From contig JAGBZO010000014.1 of NCBI GenBank assembly GCA_017628205.1, positions 1-35,435 on the forward strand: 35,435 nt of DNA. The letters are read 5' to 3'. The stretch comes from Duodenibacillus sp. (GTDB lineage Bacteria; Pseudomonadota; Gammaproteobacteria; Burkholderiales; Burkholderiaceae_F). A model generated the notes under the pieces. That model was not told where the DNA came from. It saw nothing but the letters and a program-made list of their open reading frames with translations, and ran no database searches. This document shows positions 1-6,963 of this stretch, piece by piece; positions within the stretch are counted from its first letter, which is position 1, and each line of letters starts with the position of its first letter. The translations under genes were made by a program, and so were the position numbers.

Positions 1-57
1 AGCAGCCTGCTGATCGAAAAGAGCTCAGGGGTGATCATCGGACAGATTGCGGAATAA
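1..57 (+). CDS. Possible 3' end of a CDS entering from the left edge
   Basis: Reading frame 1 is open from the first base to a TAA at 55-57 and would encode 18 residues ending in GVIIGQIAE. Base composition here is richer in G+C than in the stretch after the stop, which is consistent with a coding-to-intergenic switch. The tail is too short to assign a family, and a chance open frame of this length is quite possible. Confidence 0.3.
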   Translation, partial: SSLLIEKSSGVIIGQIAE

Positions 58-410
58 GCGCCTTCGGCGTTACTCGTATCAGCACATTTGGGGCTGAGGC
101 GGAATTGTTGTGCCCGCTTCACATGTCTACATGAAAAAAAACATCCATAAAAAAAGTACTTACGCTTAAAGCGAGTAATGCAGTTGCTTTTCGTCAGTAG
201 ATACGAACTTTTGAGATAGGAGCAATGCTTTCTTTGACCATGAGTTACACACCTTTAACACGATGAGGTGTTTTGGAAGAATTTTGTCCTACACGAGCCG
301 ACACAAGGCGACGTAAGCCATTAAGTGAAAAATTGGTAAGAAAGCCTAAATGCTTGCAAGGCAAATAAAAAAAGCCTCCTTTCGGAAGCTTTTTCTATTC
401 ATCAATAAAT
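58..410. other. AT-rich stretch without a recognisable gene
   Basis: All + frames are closed at short intervals. On the minus strand one frame stays open for about 35 codons (roughly 247-360), but it has no convincing start and runs into the tRNA-Ser terminator, so I do not call it. The stretch contains a small hairpin at 162-173 (CGCTT/AAGCG) preceded by ACTTA. That resembles the ACTTA-plus-hairpin arrangement at 35211-35226 beside the transposase, so this may be degenerate insertion-sequence debris. Confidence 0.4.
366..396 (-). terminator. Intrinsic terminator after tRNA-Ser
   Basis: On the minus strand an A/T-rich stem (AAAAAGC with GCTTTTT) around a CTTCC/GGAGG-like core is followed by a run of seven T. 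It lies 18 bases beyond the encoded CCA end of tRNA-Ser. The T run on the + side means it could act in both directions. Confidence 0.65.
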
Positions 411-413
411 TTA

Positions 414-507
414 TGGCGGAGAAGGAGGGATTCGAACCCTCGAGACCAGTTATATTTGATCTGCACCCTTAGCAGGGGTGTGCCTTCAGCCACTCGGCCA
501 CTTCTCC
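414..507 (-). tRNA. tRNA-Ser(GCU)
   Basis: The minus strand reads GGAGAAG at the 5' end and CTTCTCC-G-CCA at the 3' end, giving a 7-bp acceptor stem, discriminator G and an encoded CCA. The anticodon arm is CACCC-CTGCTAA-GGGTG, so the anticodon is GCT, which reads AGC/AGU. A long variable arm, typical of class II serine tRNAs, lies between the anticodon arm and the T arm GAGGG-TTCGAAT-CCCTC. The gene is complete and has no odd features. Confidence 0.97.
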
Positions 508-592
508 GCGAGTACGCGAATCGCGTCTCGTGAAGCACGCATATTACAGAAAAGAATCGAGAATAGCAAACGCTTTTTGCATTTTCGGCTAT

Positions 593-1168
593 TTACTCGG
601 CTCCCGTGCTTTTGAGTTGCTTTACAAAGAGGTGGGCCATGGAAAATTCACAGCCACACCATTGTTGATTGTAAAAGCCGTTTAACTTGAGCAATTCGCC
701 TCGACGTTCCTGAAGACCGTCTTTACGCCAATTCTTCGCCCAATACTCCACGTCCCCGACCGCCTGGGCCGCTGCCAGACCGGCCGACTCAACTTGTTGC
801 AACGTTTTCCAACGGCTTGAGGCCAACGACGTCGTAAAGCGTTTTAGCCCGAGTTCCTTGCATTTTTTTGCCGCCGCCATCATGCGCACGTTAAAGCAGA
901 TCTGGCAACGGGCGCCTCTTTCGGGTTCCTGCTCGTAGCCTTTGACACTGTCGAGCCACTCCTTGTGCGTCCAGTCACCGTCGATGACCGTCAAACCCAG
1001 TTTCTCGCAATAGCGTGTCAATTCCGCCTTGCGTTTGTTGTACTCCGCCTCCGGAAAGATGTTCGGATTGTAGTAGTACAAAACGGGCTCGATTTCGTTA
1101 TTCAGCAACCATTCGATAATGGCGGCCGAGCACGGCGCACAACACGAATGCAACAAGACTTTTTCCAT
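593..1168 (-). CDS. queH: Epoxyqueuosine reductase QueH
   Basis: A 191-residue protein of the QueH (former DUF208) family, which performs the last step of queuosine synthesis: reduction of epoxyqueuosine to queuosine in tRNAs with GUN anticodons. QueH is the cobalamin-independent, non-homologous alternative to QueG. Visible motifs are the N-terminal CCAPC (Cys9, Cys10, Cys13), CQIC (Cys88, Cys91) and a C-terminal WCGC (Cys171, Cys173). These are the cysteines expected to bind the 4Fe-4S cluster and a second metal site. The length is normal for the family. It lies 9 bp downstream of the antitoxin-like regulator on the same strand, so the two are probably one transcript. Confidence 0.93.
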   Translation of the reverse strand: MEKVLLHSCCAPCSAAIIEWLLNNEIEPVLYYYNPNIFPEAEYNKRKAELTRYCEKLGLTVIDGDWTHKEWLDSVKGYEQEPERGARCQICFNVRMMAAAKKCKELGLKRFTTSLASSRWKTLQQVESAGLAAAQAVGDVEYWAKNWRKDGLQERRGELLKLNGFYNQQWCGCEFSMAHLFVKQLKSTGAE

Positions 1169-1177
1169 TCAAACTCC

Positions 1178-1462
1178 TTAGCGCGTCAAATGCAACGCCT
1201 TCATGATTTTAAGCATTGTCGTCAATTTGGGATCCCCCTCATCGGACAAGGCGCGGTACAACCCGGCACGGCTCATCCCGGTAGCCTTGGCCAAATCGGT
1301 AATGCCTCGCGCTTTGGCAATCCGATTGAGCGCCTCTTTAATGAGTTTGCCGTCGCCTTTGTCTTCGCAAAAACAAGCGGCCAAATACAGTCGACAGGCC
1401 TGCTCGTTTTCAAGGTCTTCTCCGACTCCCGTTGCCATTGAATTCACTGTATTTTTCATCAT
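1178..1462 (-). CDS. HigA-type / addiction-module antidote-like HTH protein, no toxin partner
   Basis: A 94-residue protein resembling the 'putative addiction module antidote' family (XRE-like HTH, the antitoxin partner of small HigB/RelE-like toxins). A helix-turn-helix is visible at about residues 55-73 (TDLAKATGMSRAGLYRALS), followed by the typical C-terminal DPKLTTMLKIMKAL segment. In this family the toxin gene normally sits directly beside the antitoxin. Here no toxin-sized ORF is present upstream (1463-1784), and the downstream neighbour is queH. Three palindromes centred on ACTATAGT lie upstream, the nearest ending 7 bp from the start codon, which suggests autoregulation. Either ATG at 1462 or 1459 could start translation. 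It may be a domesticated antitoxin acting as a repressor of its own operon. Confidence 0.8.
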   Translation of the reverse strand: MMKNTVNSMATGVGEDLENEQACRLYLAACFCEDKGDGKLIKEALNRIAKARGITDLAKATGMSRAGLYRALSDEGDPKLTTMLKIMKALHLTR

Positions 1463-1469
1463 TTACACC

Positions 1470-1485
1470 GTCTACTATAGTAGAC
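1470..1485. promoter_or_regulatory. Operator-like palindrome, copy 1
   Basis: A perfect 16-bp palindrome, GTCTACTATAGTAGAC. It ends 7 bp upstream of the antitoxin-like start codon on the minus strand. It contains TATAGT, which could itself act as a -10 element, so a bound protein would block transcription. It is the best preserved of three related copies. Role inferred; binding is not demonstrated. Confidence 0.7.
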
Positions 1486-1507
1486 AAAAGGTTAAATTCG
1501 AGAATTT

Positions 1508-1523
1508 GTATACTATAGTTTAC
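1508..1523. promoter_or_regulatory. Operator-like palindrome, copy 2
   Basis: GTATACTATAGTTTAC shares the GT..ACTATAGT..AC pattern with copy 1, with an identical 8-bp core and identical outer GT/AC. Its centre is 38 bp from copy 1, close to 3.5-4 helical turns. Confidence 0.65.
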
Positions 1524-1617
1524 GTTTTTTGTAGAAAAAAGGCCAATTTTTTGAAAAAATTTTCAAAGTATTTTTTCTTTAAAATCAATACACTAATGCC
1601 TATACCCCAAAATATGC

Positions 1618-1633
1618 GTCAACTATAGTTAAC
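1618..1633. promoter_or_regulatory. Operator-like palindrome, copy 3
   Basis: GTCAACTATAGTTAAC again carries the ACTATAGT core and outer GT/AC. It lies 110 bp from copy 2 and about 150 bp upstream of rpsU, so it could affect transcription in either direction. The surrounding 1486-1680 sequence is strongly AT-rich and holds no credible gene. Confidence 0.6.
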
Positions 1634-1784
1634 ACCAGATATTTACTTTATTTTTGTTTTGTGTCACAATGCGCGCCTATCCGAAGATCGTGTGTTTTGA
1701 CATCGCTCGACGGACCGTCCGAGAGTGACGATCCCGATGTCCGAACGCCACCCCCAATAAACAATTTTAGATTTTAGGTGCACA

Positions 1785-1997
1785 ATGCCTACCATCCGCG
1801 TTAAAGAAAACGAACCGTTTGAAGTTGCTCTTCGTCGCTTCAAGCGCACCATCGAAAAGTCCGGCCTCTTGACCGAATTGCGTGCTCGCGAATTCTATGA
1901 AAAGCCCACCACGGAACGCAAGCGCAAGAAGGCTGCTGCCGTTAAGCGTCACTACAAGCGCTTGCGCAGCATGATGTTGCCCAAGAAGCTCTACTAA
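1785..1997 (+). CDS. rpsU: 30S ribosomal protein S21
   Basis: A 70-residue basic protein that matches S21 over its whole length, from the start [20 protein letters not shown] to the KR-rich tail ending LPKKLY. S21 binds the small subunit near the anti-Shine-Dalgarno region and helps mRNA selection. The ATG follows an AGGTG ribosome-binding site. As in many proteobacteria it is followed by yqeY, but a strong terminator separates them here, and dnaG/rpoD do not follow. Confidence 0.98.
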   Translation: MPTIRVKENEPFEVALRRFKRTIEKSGLLTELRAREFYEKPTTERKRKKAAAVKRHYKRLRSMMLPKKLY

Positions 1998-2050
1998 TTC
2001 GTAGCAGCTCAACGGCAACCTGTCCGAGCTTTTCGCAAGTCGGATTCAAA

Positions 2051-2089
2051 AAGCGGCTTTCTCGGTCATCTGAGAAAGCCGTTTTTCTT
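2051..2089 (+). terminator. Terminator between rpsU and yqeY
   Basis: A perfect 10-bp stem CGGCTTTCTC / GAGAAAGCCG with an 8-base loop is followed by TTTTTCTTT. It ends only 15 bases before the yqeY start codon, so yqeY expression must depend on read-through or on partial termination. Confidence 0.88.
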
Positions 2090-2104
2090 TTGGAGAGAAA
2101 CGAA

Positions 2105-2551
2105 ATGTCCATCAAAGAACAATTGACCGCCGATATGAAGACGGCCATGCGCGCCAAAGACATGGCTCGCTTGTCCGCCATCCGTTTGTTGCTCGCCGCC
2201 ATCAAGCAGCGCGAAGTCGACGACAAGGTCGAAGCCACCGACGAACTGGTCACCTCCGTCATCGGCAAGCTGGTTAAGCAACGTCGCGACTCGGTCGTTC
2301 AGTACCAAAACGCCAATCGTCCCGAATTGGCTGAAAAAGAACAGTTCGAAATCGACGTTTTGAGCGTCTATCTGCCTCAGCAAATGAGCGAAGACGAAAT
2401 CAAGGCCGTGATCGCTCAGGCAGTTGCCGATGCCGGCGTCACCGGTATGGCCGCCATGGGCAAGGTCATGGGCGCCGTCAAGGCCAAATGTGCCGGCCGT
2501 GCCGACATGAGCAAGGTCAGCGCCCTCGTCAAGGCTGCGTTGACCGCCTAA
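2105..2551 (+). CDS. yqeY: GatB/YqeY domain protein
   Basis: A 148-residue YqeY-family protein. The family shares a tRNA-binding-type helical domain with the tail of GatB, but its exact role is not settled. MSIKEQLTADMKTAMRAKD at the start and the C-terminal AGRADMSKVSALVK segment are typical. I chose the ATG at 2105 because a GGAGAG ribosome-binding site precedes it; an upstream TTG at 2090 would fall inside the terminator T-tract. The rpsU-yqeY order is common in proteobacteria. Confidence 0.92.
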   Translation: MSIKEQLTADMKTAMRAKDMARLSAIRLLLAAIKQREVDDKVEATDELVTSVIGKLVKQRRDSVVQYQNANRPELAEKEQFEIDVLSVYLPQQMSEDEIKAVIAQAVADAGVTGMAAMGKVMGAVKAKCAGRADMSKVSALVKAALTA

Positions 2552-2569
2552 ACGATCGCTTCGATAAAA

Positions 2570-2610
2570 ACAAAAGAGCTTGGAATTCCTTCTTCCAAGC
2601 TCTTTTTGTT
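2570..2610. terminator. Bidirectional terminator between yqeY and the helicase gene
   Basis: A 13-bp perfect stem AAAGAGCTTGGAA / TTCCAAGCTCTTT has a 7-base loop and T-rich flanks on both strands. It can serve yqeY on + and the helicase gene on -, whose stop codon lies at 2625. Confidence 0.9.
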
Positions 2611-2624
2611 GACGCCCAACGCAA

Positions 2625-4685
2625 CTACACCCACGAATCGGGGTGCTTCCAGAAATCGACGACGCGCTCGAACCGTCGCGTACGACTGTAGCCCGGCAAA
2701 CTGCGAAGGAATCGATCGCCGTAACGCGTTCTGGATTGATTGGGCAACACGCGTCGATCCCCGATCACCAAGACGCCTCGATCGCTTTCACTGCGAATCA
2801 ATCGCCCTGTACCTTGTTTGAGCGCAATGGCGGCCAAAGGAATCTGGTGTTCTTGGAACGGATCGCCGCCTTGATCCCGAATCCACTGATTTTTGGCTTC
2901 CAATACCGGATCACCCTGAGGCGCGAAGGGCAACTTGTCGATGATGACCAAGGACAGCGCCTCGCCTTTGATGTCAATACCTTCCCAAAAACTCATGGTG
3001 CCGACCAATATGGCGTTGCCGTGCTTGCGGAAGTTTTCGATCAAACGCGAACGATTGTCCTCACCCTGGACATACACCTCGTAATGTCGGCGATTTTCAC
3101 TGACGTAGCGTCGCAATACCTCGCCGGCATGCGTCATCGCTCTGTAGCTCGTACACAGAACAAAGGTTCTTCCTTCGATCAAATCGATCACGGGCCAACA
3201 CTCGGCGATCAACCCTTCGATATAACTCTCGCGATCATCTTGCTTCGGATCGGGCAGACGCTCCGGAACATAGAGCATCGCTTGATTCTCAAAATCGAAC
3301 GGACTGGGCCAAACATGCGTTTGAGCAACGTCCGAGAGCCCCATCTCCTGCAAAAAGTGCGAAAAATTATTCCCCTCGGTTGCTAGCGTCGCCGACGTAA
3401 ACACCCAAGCGGTACCCGGTTGCGACGAACGCAATCGAGCAAAGTCTTCGGCAAAGCTGATCGGCGTTTCATGCAAGCGCGCCTCCGTCTTGCTTCGAGA
3501 AATCCAACGGATCACGGGGACGCCCGATTCGTTTTGAATCTTTTCCTGCGGGTGGGCCAACGCTTCCGACCACACACGCATCCCGGCCAACAGGTCCCCG
3601 GCATGTTCCGCCGCTTTTTCCAGATCCGGATCATTTTCGACCAACGGCGCAATAGCTCTGCGCAGACGATCCATCGCATCGGATGCGTCCTGCAACAACT
3701 CGCCGGCCCTTTCGATTCCGACGACGGCCTCAATATTTTTGCTGTCGCCCTCGTAAAGCCCCAACTCTTGCAGCAAAACACCGAAATCCATCAACGTATG
3801 AACGACGGATTGGCACAGTTCGTCCCACGTACGATCCTTCGGCGCCATCGATCGATGACGACTCATCGTCATGCGCTGAATGTCCTTGACGTTTTCTTTA
3901 ATCGCGAACGTCGAGAGTTCGGAACCGAAGAAGTTGGCCGCAATTTCAGGCAACTTGTGCGCTTCGTCCAAAATCGTCATGTCGGCGGCCGGCAGCATGT
4001 CGGCATCGGCCGCCTCGTCCTTAATGGCCATCGCGGACAAAAACAGATGGTGATTCACAACGACGATATCCGCTTCCTTGGCCTTGGCTCGGGCCTTGTA
4101 GACGAAACACTCGTCGGCATAAGGACACTTTTTCAAACCCAAGCAGTTGTCCTGTGTACTCGTGACATAGGGCCAAATCACGTCGTCTTCGGCAACGCCT
4201 TTGACGTTGGACTTGTCACCTTCCACGTCCGTTTCGGCGAAAATTTGAATCCGTTTGAGCGATTCGGCCGCTTGAGCCGAAGGCAACAAACCGTCCTTGA
4301 GCGTATTGCGGAGTCGATGCCAACAAATGTAATTGGCTCGCCCTTTCAAGAGCGCCGCCTGAGCATGGATACCCAGCGCCTCTTCAACGGCGGGCAGATC
4401 TTTCTTAAAAAGCTGATCTTGCAACGGCTTGCCGGCCGTGCTGACAATCACCTTGCAGCCGGCCAACAATGCGGGCGTCAAATACGCAAAGGTTTTACCC
4501 GTCCCCGTACCGGCCTCGATGACCTCGGTGGACGAGTTTTCGATAGCGCGCGCCACCGTCTTGGCAAACTGAGTTTGACCGTGACGAGAGACAAATCGGC
4601 TCGTTGCCTTGGAGAGTGGTCCCTTGGGAGCGAAACACGCGACGACGCGTTGGACAAAATCGCTGTCCTGAGTTGATGCCGTCAT
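2625..4685 (-). CDS. DinG/YoaA-family ATP-dependent DNA helicase (XPD-like, Fe-S)
   Basis: A 686-residue superfamily 2 helicase of the XPD/Rad3 group, closest by eye to YoaA/DinG. Walker A is AGTGTGKT at residues 58-65. The four cysteines expected to hold the 4Fe-4S cluster are Cys121, Cys181, Cys187 and Cys193. DEAH is at 240-243, preceded by the NHHLF segment, and motif VI GTGRLIRSE is near the C-terminus. These enzymes unwind DNA 5' to 3' in repair and in resolving replication blocks; YoaA in E. coli works with the HolC subunit. Its ATG overlaps the TAA of the upstream gene (TAATG), so the two genes are translationally coupled. I leave the symbol open because YoaA and DinG are hard to separate here. 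Confidence 0.92.
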   Translation of the reverse strand: MTASTQDSDFVQRVVACFAPKGPLSKATSRFVSRHGQTQFAKTVARAIENSSTEVIEAGTGTGKTFAYLTPALLAGCKVIVSTAGKPLQDQLFKKDLPAVEEALGIHAQAALLKGRANYICWHRLRNTLKDGLLPSAQAAESLKRIQIFAETDVEGDKSNVKGVAEDDVIWPYVTSTQDNCLGLKKCPYADECFVYKARAKAKEADIVVVNHHLFLSAMAIKDEAADADMLPAADMTILDEAHKLPEIAANFFGSELSTFAIKENVKDIQRMTMSRHRSMAPKDRTWDELCQSVVHTLMDFGVLLQELGLYEGDSKNIEAVVGIERAGELLQDASDAMDRLRRAIAPLVENDPDLEKAAEHAGDLLAGMRVWSEALAHPQEKIQNESGVPVIRWISRSKTEARLHETPISFAEDFARLRSSQPGTAWVFTSATLATEGNNFSHFLQEMGLSDVAQTHVWPSPFDFENQAMLYVPERLPDPKQDDRESYIEGLIAECWPVIDLIEGRTFVLCTSYRAMTHAGEVLRRYVSENRRHYEVYVQGEDNRSRLIENFRKHGNAILVGTMSFWEGIDIKGEALSLVIIDKLPFAPQGDPVLEAKNQWIRDQGGDPFQEHQIPLAAIALKQGTGRLIRSESDRGVLVIGDRRVLPNQSRTRYGDRFLRSLPGYSRTRRFERVVDFWKHPDSWV

Positions 4686-5320
4686 TATTCGGTCGCGTTC
4701 TGACGTTTTTCCGCGCGTTTGGCCAAAGCTTCTTCTCGCTTTTTGACGCGCTCTTCATGATCGCGCAACTTGGCTTCGTAAGCGGCGCGATTGACTTCTT
4801 CCTGCTTGGCGCGCTCCTGCGCTTGACGTTCGCGCTCGCGCACCTTTTCCTGTCGTTCGTTCAATCGCTCGACAACACCGGCGTCATGCTCGGGCGCGCG
4901 ACTTTGCACCGGCTTGATCGGTTTAGGAGGAGTCGCCGCCTTGGCGTCGCGTTCGGCCTGCTTGCGCTGAGCATGACGCGTGCGATCTTCGCGAATCACC
5001 CGTTGCGCCTCGACTTCGATGGCGTACAAACGCTTTTCTTGACGAATCTTGGCTCTGCGTATGTCTTCTCTGCAACTGTTGACAAAGAAGTTTTCCCCGC
5101 ATCGACGCCAAGAATAGTCGCTCAACTTATTTAAATACTGCGTCGCCGTATCGATGTCCAACAGTGCGCGCTCGGCTTTGACCGGGTCGTCGGCCAACGA
5201 ACCGGCAGGATATTTCTCTACCAACGTCAGATCTTCGATCGCTTTCAAATCGGGATCAAAAGCCGCGCATGTCATTGAAACCGCGGCAATCGCCATGCCG
5301 GTAATAAGTCGCTTCATCAA
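4685..5320 (-). CDS. Exported coiled-coil protein of unknown function
   Basis: A 211-residue protein with an N-terminal signal peptide (MMKRLITGMAIAAVSMTCAA, probable cleavage after CAA). Next comes a short domain with the motif CGENFFVNSC, whose two cysteines could form a disulfide in the periplasm. From about residue 85 it has a long charged helix rich in E, K, R and A, broken by a Pro-rich hinge (ATPPKPIKPVQ) around residues 130-140. The C-terminal half resembles TolA-like or structural coiled coils only in composition. Proteins with a similar CxxxFFVNxC region are, as I recall, common but uncharacterised in Burkholderiales. The stop codon overlaps the start of the downstream helicase gene, an odd pairing of an envelope and a DNA-repair protein. 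Confidence 0.75.
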   Translation of the reverse strand: MMKRLITGMAIAAVSMTCAAFDPDLKAIEDLTLVEKYPAGSLADDPVKAERALLDIDTATQYLNKLSDYSWRRCGENFFVNSCREDIRRAKIRQEKRLYAIEVEAQRVIREDRTRHAQRKQAERDAKAATPPKPIKPVQSRAPEHDAGVVERLNERQEKVRERERQAQERAKQEEVNRAAYEAKLRDHEERVKKREEALAKRAEKRQNATE

Positions 5321-5501
5321 TACAGTCCCAGAAATACGAATAAGTGTCCCAACAGTTTAGACCATTGAGACGACAACTTGGCGTTTTGAGACGATTTTTC
5401 AGGCCTTTTTCGCTGTTGTGAGAAAAAGCCAATCCGTATATACGCTGAGAGTATTTGCGATAAAAGGGCGTACACTAAGAGTCAGGGAGCGAAAACGCAA
5501 C

Positions 5502-6713
5502 ATGTACAACTGGCGCTTGACCTTAGGCATTTTGACAACTAGCACGATATTGATGTCCGCTAGTTACACGATGCTGATTCCGTTTTTGCCGATGTATCTC
5601 ATCGAGGAATTGGGAGTGCAGACCGCCGATGTCAATTGGTGGAGCAGCATCATCTTTTCCTGCACCTTTGTCATCTCCGGCATCATGGCCCCCATTTGGG
5701 GCGCATTGGCCGATCGCAAGTCACGCAAATTGATGGCGCTTCGAGCCGCCTTCTGTCTTTCGATTTCTTACCTTTTGGGCGCCTTCGTTCAGGGACCGTG
5801 GGAGCTGTTCTGGCTTCGCATCTTTCAAGGGTTCTCCGCCGGACTCTGGCCTGCTACGTTGGCCATCATGAGCGCTCAAGCCCCCAAACAACGATTGGGA
5901 CTTTGCATGGGTGTCATGCAGGCCGCATTGACGGCCGGCGGCGTATTGGGCCCGTTGATTGGCGGTCTGTTGGCCGAGTTCTTCGGCATGCGCAGCACGT
6001 TCATGTTGGCTGGCGGCGCATTGTTCCTCATCACGTTGGTCTTGGCGTTTTGCGTCAAAGACAAGCAAACGCCCAAGCCTCAAACGCAGGCAACCAAAGC
6101 CTCGGGGCGCGCTCTGTTGCGCACCCCGGTCATTCAACGCATGTTGTTGACGGCCGGCGTCTGCCAAATGACCGTATTGATGACTCAGCCCGTCTTGCCC
6201 ATGTACATCGCCGAACTTTACGGCCAGATGGAGGGCATCGTTCTCATTGCTGGCATCGTCTTTTCTATCGTCGGCATTTCCGGCGTGATTGCTTCGCCCT
6301 GTTGGGGAATTCTTGGACAGAGCTGGGGTTTCCGTCCCGTTCTGTATTTGTCGTTGTTCTTTAGCGGCATCTTCGGCGTGGTCCAAGCCATTCCCGACAC
6401 GCTGACAAGTTTCACCGTCTTGCGCTTTATCGGCGGCCTGGCTTTTGCCGGCATATTCCCCGCCATCAACGCCGTGATCACGCAAAGTACGGATCCCTCG
6501 GATCGCGGGCGCGTCTTCGGTTACTCGTATGCCGCCCAACAATTCGGTTGCGTACTCGGTCCGTTGGCGGGCGGCGTGTTGGCAACCTATTGCGGCAATC
6601 ATGCGGTGATTGCCGCCAGCGGCGCCGTTCTGTTCCCGCTTGTTGCGCTGCTGTACTTGCGTCGCCCCAAACAAGCATCCCCCGCCTCCGGCAGCCCCAT
6701 CGATCACAAATAA
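5502..6713 (+). CDS. MFS transporter, drug:H+ antiporter-1-like
   Basis: A 403-residue integral membrane protein with about twelve hydrophobic segments. The MFS motif A is GALADRKSRK at residues 67-76, between the second and third helices, and a weaker copy sits in the second half. The repeated GGVLGPLIGGLLAEFFG segment in helix 5 (antiporter motif C-like) points to a proton-coupled exporter of the DHA1 group. The substrate cannot be told. I prefer the ATG at 5502, preceded by GGGAG, over the upstream in-frame start at 5418, which would add 28 highly basic residues. It is transcribed divergently from the coiled-coil/helicase pair. Confidence 0.88.
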   Translation: MYNWRLTLGILTTSTILMSASYTMLIPFLPMYLIEELGVQTADVNWWSSIIFSCTFVISGIMAPIWGALADRKSRKLMALRAAFCLSISYLLGAFVQGPWELFWLRIFQGFSAGLWPATLAIMSAQAPKQRLGLCMGVMQAALTAGGVLGPLIGGLLAEFFGMRSTFMLAGGALFLITLVLAFCVKDKQTPKPQTQATKASGRALLRTPVIQRMLLTAGVCQMTVLMTQPVLPMYIAELYGQMEGIVLIAGIVFSIVGISGVIASPCWGILGQSWGFRPVLYLSLFFSGIFGVVQAIPDTLTSFTVLRFIGGLAFAGIFPAINAVITQSTDPSDRGRVFGYSYAAQQFGCVLGPLAGGVLATYCGNHAVIAASGAVLFPLVALLYLRRPKQASPASGSPIDHK

Positions 6714-6714
6714 A

Positions 6715-6746
6715 AAATAAGCCCGTTCTTTCGAACGGGCTTATTT
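6715..6746. terminator. Bidirectional terminator between MFS gene and tRNA-Gln
   Basis: A perfect 14-bp stem AAATAAGCCCGTTC / GAACGGGCTTATTT with a TTTC loop. The minus strand continues with T runs, so it ends the tRNA transcript as well as the MFS mRNA. Confidence 0.93.
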
Positions 6747-6755
6747 CTTGAAATC

Positions 6756-6833
6756 TGGCAGGGGTAGTAGGATTCGAACCTACGTATGGCGGATTCAGAA
6801 TCCGCTGCCTTAACCGGACTTGGCGATACCCCA
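6756..6833 (-). tRNA. tRNA-Gln(CUG)
   Basis: The minus strand begins TGGGGTATCGCC and ends TACCCCTGCCA. The anticodon arm is GCGGA-TTCTGAA-TCCGC, so the anticodon is CTG (reads CAG). The T arm is GTAGG-TTCGAAT-CCTAC. CCA is encoded. Position 1 is T and position 72 is also T, so the terminal acceptor pair is U1-U72, a mismatch. GlnRS is known to favour a weak 1-72 pair, which makes this tolerable. Confidence 0.95.
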
Positions 6834-6838
6834 ATCAC

Positions 6839-6923
6839 TGGTGCGGTCGGAGAGACTCGAACTCTCATGGCTCTCACCACAGCCACCTCAAGGCTGCGCG
6901 TCTACCAATTTCGCCACGACCGC
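6839..6923 (-). tRNA. tRNA-Leu(GAG)
   Basis: The minus strand starts GCGGTCG and ends CGACCGC-A-CCA. The anticodon arm is CAGCC-TTGAGGT-GGCTG with anticodon GAG (reads CUC/CUU). A class II variable arm is present and CCA is encoded. It lies directly downstream of secG, as in many proteobacteria, and only 5 bases before tRNA-Gln, so the two form one transcription unit. Confidence 0.96.
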
Positions 6924-6963
6924 TCTGGATTCGCCAATCAATCGATTAGCGAGAATTCGTATT

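Noticed and set aside
247-360. A minus-strand open frame of about 35 codons in the left gene-free stretch
   Set aside because: It has no start or ribosome-binding site and would begin inside the tRNA-Ser terminator. It may be an old remnant but cannot be supported.
1203-1628. A 141-codon + frame across the antitoxin and palindrome region
   Set aside because: It is antisense to the antitoxin-like gene and its second half is translated AT-rich intergenic DNA. It does not resemble a toxin.
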